From CAYGZL01 sp964354345 (GTDB lineage: Bacteria > Chloroflexota > Anaerolineae > Anaerolineales > UBA4823): a stretch of 64,000 nt of DNA. The notes under the pieces are model-generated. The model was not told where the DNA came from, searched no databases, and worked only from the letters and a program-made list of their open reading frames with translations. Where the stretch lies: NCBI GenBank assembly GCA_964354345.1, contig CAYGZL010000151.1, positions 93,948 through 157,947 on the forward strand. The letters are read 5' to 3'. Within the stretch, counting starts at the first letter, position 1; each line of letters opens with the position of its first letter. Made by a program: the position numbers and the translations under genes. This document shows, in pieces, positions 59,356 to 64,000 of the stretch.

Positions 59356-61938
59356 ATGCCGCCGGCTTTTTACTTCATCCCGCACACTCATTGGGAGGGG
59401 GCGGTCTTCAAGACCCGCCAGGAGTACCTCGAGATCGGGCTGCCGAACATCCTGCGCGCCTTGCGCCTGTTACAGACCTATCCTGATTATCGCTTCGTCC
59501 TCGACCAGGTGTGCTATGTCAGGCCCTTCCTGGAGCGCTATCCAGCAGAAGCAGCCGCCTTTCGGCAATTTGTCGCCGAAGGGCGGCTGTCCCTGGTAGG
59601 TGGGACAAATGTGATGCTGGATGTCAACATGCCAGGCGGCGAGTCTTTCATACGCCAGGTGCTGTACGGCAAGGGGTATTACCGGCGAGAGTTAGGCGTG
59701 GAAGTGACCACCGGCTGGTTGCTGGACACCTTCGGGCATCACGCTCAGTTGCCGCAGTTACTCAAACTGGCCGGCTATCGTTCGCATTGGTTTTTCCGCG
59801 GCGTGCCCAATTGGGAGATGCTGTCAGAATTTGACTGGGAAGGTTTGGATGGCACGCGCATCGCCGCATACTGGTTGCCCTTCGGATATGCGCTCACTTA
59901 TTTCTCGCCAGAATCTCTGCCCGAATTTACCACCTTCATGCAGCAACAGTACGATTCGCTGGCGCCTTTTTCTCAAGGCACTGAAAGAGTAGGACTGGCT
60001 GGGGCAGATGTGTGCGCGCCGGAAGAGCATGTCCCAGACCTGGTCGCGCAGTTCAACCTTCAATCCGATATGCCGTTTGAATTGCGCCTCGCCACACCAA
60101 CCGAATATGAAGCGGTAGTCGAGCGAAGACCAGTGGATAAGCCTGTCATCCGGGGTGAGTTGAATCCGATCTTCCAGGGCGCCTACAGCAGCCGGATCGT
60201 GCTGAAGCAGCGCATGCGCCAGCTTGAAGGGCTGTTAACCCTGGCTGAGAAATTGGCTGTTTTACTTAACTGGGCAGACATTAGGCCGAGTGTGCATCCA
60301 CTCACGATCTGGCAGGCCTGGGAACCCATGTTATTCAACCAGGCGCACGATTTGATGTCCGGCGTAATGACCGACGCTGTCTATGAGGACACGCTGCGCA
60401 GTTACGATTTTTCTCAACGCCTGGCGAACGAGGCAGTTCAGGGAATGCTACCGGACTTAATCGATCATATCGACACCTTCGGAGATGGGATTCCGGTGGT
60501 GGTATTCAATCCGCTGGGCTGGTCGCGCACGGACGTCGCGGAGGTAGAGGTCGGTTTCGCCACCTTAGCTGTGGATTTCATTTCACAGGTGGAATTTACC
60601 CCACAAAACCTGGAGTTAGTAGATCCGTCTGGAAAAAGTGTTCCGCTGCAAATCCTGGAGGCGGAAAACTATAGGGATGGAACGTTGTTGCGAGCCCGCC
60701 TCGCCTTCATCGCCCGGGATATTCCGGCGATGGGCTGTTGTGTTTACCATTTGCGCAGCCGGCGTAATGAAGGCAGTTCTGCTCCACCAGAGCCAACCGT
60801 GGATAACCTACTTAAGAATGAATATTATCGCCTGGAAGTTGACCCGGCTAGCGGCGCCATCATTCGCTTGATCGTAAAAGATGGTGATTGGTCTGCCTTA
60901 CAAGGTCCGGGGAACGTGGTGGCGATGGAGGAAGATCGCGGTGACCTGTGGGAACCTTACCGGGCGTTGGATGGGGGCAGCCGCATCGCCATGCAGGAAC
61001 GACACTTGCCCCCTCAGCCAACAGACACACCCACGTGGCTGCCGCGCTTCAGCACGGAACAGGCGACGGTAAATATTAATGTACCTGGCGAGACATGCCG
61101 GGGTGCGGTTCTGAGCGAAATTTCAGTGACGCATCCCTTTTCCGAGCGGGGACGTTTCCAGACACGTGTACGCCTGTATACCGGATTGCGCCGGATCGAA
61201 TTCCGCACCAAAATTCTCAACCAGGATCAGTTTGTTCGTTACCGCGTCTTCTTCCCCACTGCCATTTCCCAGGGTCGGATCACTCATGAAATCCCATTTG
61301 GTGCGATTGAGCGTTCAGATGGGATCGAGTACCCGGCGCAGAACTGGATGGACACCAGCAATGACACTCACGGGGTGACCTTACTCAATCGCGGCCTGCC
61401 CGGAAATAATGTCGCGGATGGCACGCTGGCGCTCTCGCTGTTGCGCAGCACCTGTATCGTGGCTTACGGCTTCTTTGGCGGTTACGAGCCAGGCATGTCC
61501 TCCGATACAGGTTTTGAGTTGGGCAAAGAACTCACCTTCGACTACGCCTTGCTGCCGCATTCCGGCGGTTGGCAGGAGGCCGGGCTGGTGCAAGCTGGTC
61601 TGGAGTTTAACCAGCCCCTGATCGCCTGCACCGCCACCGTACACCGAGGTCGTTTGCCGGCTCGTTGGGGCTTCATGGAAATTGCGCCGGTCAACCTGAT
61701 CCTTTCCGCTCTGAAACTCAGCGAGGATGGCCGCGGTGCGGTGCTGCGCTTGTATGAGTCCACCGGAAAAGCGGTGGGGAATGGGCAGATTCGCTTTACG
61801 GCTTCCTTGCGTTCAGCAGAAGAGGTAAACTTGATCGAAGACCACCTGGGAGCATTGGTGGTTGAAGAAGACGGTCATATTGTGCGTCTGGCGTTCCGAC
61901 CGTTTGAAATAAAGACGATAAAACTGGAGTTCGCATAG
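59356..61938 (+). CDS. Glycoside hydrolase family 38-like alpha-mannosidase
   Basis: The 860 aa protein is a retaining alpha-mannosidase-like enzyme. The nucleophile motif is WLLDTFGHHAQLPQ (Asp124). The N-terminal metal motif reads HTHWEG (His10, His12, Glu14) where most GH38 have H-x-H-W-D, so one ligand is Glu. NVMLDVNMPGGESFIRQ is the next conserved stretch. The C-terminal beta-sandwich half is normal in length. It would trim mannose from glycans in the cytoplasm (no signal peptide). It follows the DUF885 gene after 1 bp, so the two are an operon. Confidence 0.88.
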   Translation: MPPAFYFIPHTHWEGAVFKTRQEYLEIGLPNILRALRLLQTYPDYRFVLDQVCYVRPFLERYPAEAAAFRQFVAEGRLSLVGGTNVMLDVNMPGGESFIRQVLYGKGYYRRELGVEVTTGWLLDTFGHHAQLPQLLKLAGYRSHWFFRGVPNWEMLSEFDWEGLDGTRIAAYWLPFGYALTYFSPESLPEFTTFMQQQYDSLAPFSQGTERVGLAGADVCAPEEHVPDLVAQFNLQSDMPFELRLATPTEYEAVVERRPVDKPVIRGELNPIFQGAYSSRIVLKQRMRQLEGLLTLAEKLAVLLNWADIRPSVHPLTIWQAWEPMLFNQAHDLMSGVMTDAVYEDTLRSYDFSQRLANEAVQGMLPDLIDHIDTFGDGIPVVVFNPLGWSRTDVAEVEVGFATLAVDFISQVEFTPQNLELVDPSGKSVPLQILEAENYRDGTLLRARLAFIARDIPAMGCCVYHLRSRRNEGSSAPPEPTVDNLLKNEYYRLEVDPASGAIIRLIVKDGDWSALQGPGNVVAMEEDRGDLWEPYRALDGGSRIAMQERHLPPQPTDTPTWLPRFSTEQATVNINVPGETCRGAVLSEISVTHPFSERGRFQTRVRLYTGLRRIEFRTKILNQDQFVRYRVFFPTAISQGRITHEIPFGAIERSDGIEYPAQNWMDTSNDTHGVTLLNRGLPGNNVADGTLALSLLRSTCIVAYGFFGGYEPGMSSDTGFELGKELTFDYALLPHSGGWQEAGLVQAGLEFNQPLIACTATVHRGRLPARWGFMEIAPVNLILSALKLSEDGRGAVLRLYESTGKAVGNGQIRFTASLRSAEEVNLIEDHLGALVVEEDGHIVRLAFRPFEIKTIKLEFA

Positions 61939-62194
61939 AATCGTATCATTAAGGCAAACTGCCAGGTTCGACCGCTAAGCCAATCATACAAACAGATCGA
62001 AAATATCAATGCCAGTACGGCAGCAGGAATAGCAGTAACCCTTGAACCCGTTCCGTCCCGGCGTGACTACCCTGATGCTTGACCCGAACCAAAGTACTTA
62101 TAAAAAACCAGCTTTAAGAGCAGGATCACGTGAAACATGGGGATCAATACGCTGATCGCACCGCCTGCTATGAGGAAAGCCTTGGATATAGCTC

Positions 62195-63862
62195 TTACTT
62201 TCTACCTCTCCTGCGCACCAACGTAAATACCAGGAAGCCCACCAGAGCCAGTCCAAGAACACCTCCCGCCACGATAAGCGCCAGAGTCGCTCCACCTATC
62301 TTCGCCGGCGCGGATTGGGTTGCGATGAGCGTGGGTGATGGTTGCGCAGTCGACGACGGTAAAGATGTGTTCGTGGGACTGGACGTAGAGGTTAAGGTGG
62401 GCTGTGAAGTGGGGGTCGAGGTCAGGGTAGGCTTGTGAGTAGCCGCGACAGTCAAGATTATCATGCGAGTAGGCGTTGCAGAAGGAGCTTTCAGCGTAGC
62501 CACCCAGCTGGTTTCTTTCGCCGATTGTGTGCTCATGGGAGCCGCATCCTCCGTGGCGATCGCGGCTGTATCGAAGTATTCCCTCAAGCTATCTCTCATC
62601 CAGGCGCCTGATACACCTGCCTCCTCCAGCAGGGAAGGATTCTTGGCCTCCAACTGCTGGGCAGTTGTGTACTCTTCCTCGACGGCCTTGAACGCCTCTG
62701 GTGACAAATTCCCAGAGTAAACCGTCAGGGTTAACAGTGCATGGCCGTAATGCGGAACAGGATGGCCCTCGAGTAAGTCAGCAGCCTTCTGATAGGCTTC
62801 CAGACCGCGCGGCAGGTAGTAAGGGCTAAAAACAGACATTTGATAGTACCCCCTGGTCGAGAGGAGGTGGTAGACAAATGCCAGTTTTAGCCACGCCCGC
62901 CCATTCTTGGAATCCGCTTGCACCGCGGCGCGAGCGGTTTTTAGCTCCTGTACCAGACCCAGGTCGATCAGCAAGATCGCAAAGTCATCCTCCGGTCGTG
63001 GCTCGAAATTATCCCACGACCAGCGCGCCTGGTTTCCCTCGAACACCACCCCGGCGGGCAGGCTGACCGGTTCACCCGACGGCATGATGTAGGGCAGATC
63101 AAACCGATCGTAAGGCAGGCCGGTCAACGTCTCCTCGGAAGCCGGAAAAGGCAGGTTCACGATCAGTTCAGCCCGTCCGATCGGACCGGCCCAACCCGCC
63201 CCCGTCTGGAAGATGTAGTACAAAGCCAGCTCGCGCGACTTGATGGTTTGGATCAGCGGCGCCAGGTAGCTGACGTGGATCAAGGTTTTCTTTTCAGCCG
63301 GGAAGGTCACCTGAAAGCTCGCCCAGGGCAGCTCGGGCCGATCCGCGCCTTTTGGATTGGGCAGCTCGACCACCTGATAAGCTATCGGTTTCTCACCCAC
63401 TTTCACTGCGAACTTCACGATACGCGGCACAATCTCATCTGAATTAAGCTCCCAGCTCAGCTTTTCCAGGGCGGAAGCCAACGGGAACCAGACGGTCATA
63501 CTCACCGGTTTGCCGGTCGGATTCAGCATCGTGAACTCCGCCTGCACCTCTGCGACCGCCGGGTACCAGGTACTGGTCGTTGAGAATCCGTATGCCTGCG
63601 GATTTAATTTGACCAGCGCGTTATCCGCTTTGGTCGCCGGACGCACAGTCATCACAACCTTTTCAGCCGCCATCTGGATCGGTGTATCGCCTCTTGGCTC
63701 GATGCTGCTGCCGCCCGGCAGGATCGGATGCACACCCACGTCCGCCCGCGCTGGGGATGCGACCAGCAGCCCGGCCAGGATACTCACCCCTACAATCAGT
63801 ACCAAGACGATGAAGCCCAACGCATTTCTTGGCTTTCTACTTATACGAGTTAGATTTGACAT
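62195..63862 (-). CDS. Surface-anchored DUF4424-like protein with Ser/Thr/Pro stalk
   Basis: The ~555 aa protein has a signal peptide (residues ~11-40, ALGFIVLVLIVGVSILAGLL then ASPARAD), a large extracytoplasmic beta-rich domain with DUF4424-like features (FTMLNPTGKPVSMTVWFPLA, then a WSWDNFEPRPEDDFAI-type end), and helices that may be TPR-like (AVQADSKNGRAWLKLAFVYH). A ~45-residue Thr/Ser/Pro stalk leads to a C-terminal membrane helix and the basic tail RRRGRK. So it is anchored at both ends. The start is MSNL at 63862; an ATG at 63931 is in frame. The family and function are uncertain. The 256 bp gap beyond its 3' end (61939-62194) holds no clear gene. Confidence 0.72.
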   Translation of the reverse strand: MSNLTRISRKPRNALGFIVLVLIVGVSILAGLLVASPARADVGVHPILPGGSSIEPRGDTPIQMAAEKVVMTVRPATKADNALVKLNPQAYGFSTTSTWYPAVAEVQAEFTMLNPTGKPVSMTVWFPLASALEKLSWELNSDEIVPRIVKFAVKVGEKPIAYQVVELPNPKGADRPELPWASFQVTFPAEKKTLIHVSYLAPLIQTIKSRELALYYIFQTGAGWAGPIGRAELIVNLPFPASEETLTGLPYDRFDLPYIMPSGEPVSLPAGVVFEGNQARWSWDNFEPRPEDDFAILLIDLGLVQELKTARAAVQADSKNGRAWLKLAFVYHLLSTRGYYQMSVFSPYYLPRGLEAYQKAADLLEGHPVPHYGHALLTLTVYSGNLSPEAFKAVEEEYTTAQQLEAKNPSLLEEAGVSGAWMRDSLREYFDTAAIATEDAAPMSTQSAKETSWVATLKAPSATPTRMIILTVAATHKPTLTSTPTSQPTLTSTSSPTNTSLPSSTAQPSPTLIATQSAPAKIGGATLALIVAGGVLGLALVGFLVFTLVRRRGRK

Positions 63863-64000
63863 ACAAACTGCCTCAACTTTCTTCGAAATGTGGCTACCAC
63901 TTGATCCAACCTGGGCCCCGGTGTTCATCATGGTTCAAACGGATCCGCCATTACGTACGAAATCTATTATCACACCATATTTTCTATTGCCTGTTCGATA

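Overview
The window looks like a chromosomal segment of a mesophilic or moderately thermophilic anaerobe of the class Anaerolineae (phylum Chloroflexota). This is inferred from the protein families, not from a marker-gene search. They include a GT39-like membrane glycosyltransferase fused to an NHL propeller, lipoproteins and anchored proteins with Pro/Thr-rich stalks, a large class II aldolase variant, a GH3-type adenylating enzyme, URO-D-type methyltransferases and a GH38/GH63-like glycosidase complement. I see no phage, transposon, CRISPR array or rRNA. The only RNA gene found is tRNA-Leu(GAG).

Layout. 1-5.6 kb: a C-terminally cut GH63-like glycosidase, a MaoC-type hydratase and a class A penicillin-binding protein. 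5.6-12.9 kb (minus): a co-linear run of argF, ald, a CoA-transferase, pyk and a degenerate DNA-methylase-like protein, which reads as amino-acid and pyruvate-level fermentation metabolism. 12.9-13.9 kb: an orphan response regulator preceded by the frameshifted tail of a lost histidine kinase. 13.9-17.0 kb (minus): UDP-sugar epimerase/decarboxylase, GtrA, TPR and RsmD genes, and a lipoprotein. 17-22 kb (plus): scpB, an apparently leaderless rluB, and the glycosyltransferase-NHL fusion. 22-24.2 kb (minus): a Nudix hydrolase, a class II aldolase and a small membrane protein. 24.4-26.1 kb: a helical protein and an SPFH protein ending in a DNA-binding-type HTH. 26.1-29.2 kb (minus): plsX-fabF plus a NERD-like membrane protein, in translationally coupled order. 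29.2-33.2 kb: tRNA-Leu, a polar amino acid ABC transporter (binding protein and permease only), an SCP2 protein and EttA. 33.2-39.2 kb (minus): a complete oppABCDF operon. 39.3-40.3 kb: azlCD.

40.3-48.2 kb is the most distinctive part. It holds a helicase-like subunit with a damaged Walker B, an intact UvrD-type helicase, a separate PD-(D/E)XK nuclease with four Fe-S-type cysteines, and a long RecJ, nearly all overlapping or abutting. I read it as a split RecBCD/AddAB/AdnAB-like DNA end-processing machine. 48.2-57.5 kb: a small membrane protein, a short GH3-type enzyme, DegV, two URO-D-type methyltransferases, an O-antigen-ligase-like protein, pirin, and a membrane protein whose cytoplasmic N-terminus resembles an ECF sigma factor. 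57.7-64 kb: a DUF885 metallopeptidase-like protein, a GH38 alpha-mannosidase-like enzyme and an anchored DUF4424-like surface protein.

Gene density is high and overlaps of 4 nt (ATGA/GTGA) are common. No gene-free stretch exceeds 300 bases; the longest gaps are 12850-13127 (holding the kinase relic), 61939-62194 and 24188-24431. Promoter calls rest on matches to sigma70-type hexamers by eye. Family assignments rest on motifs recognised in the translations, with no database search.
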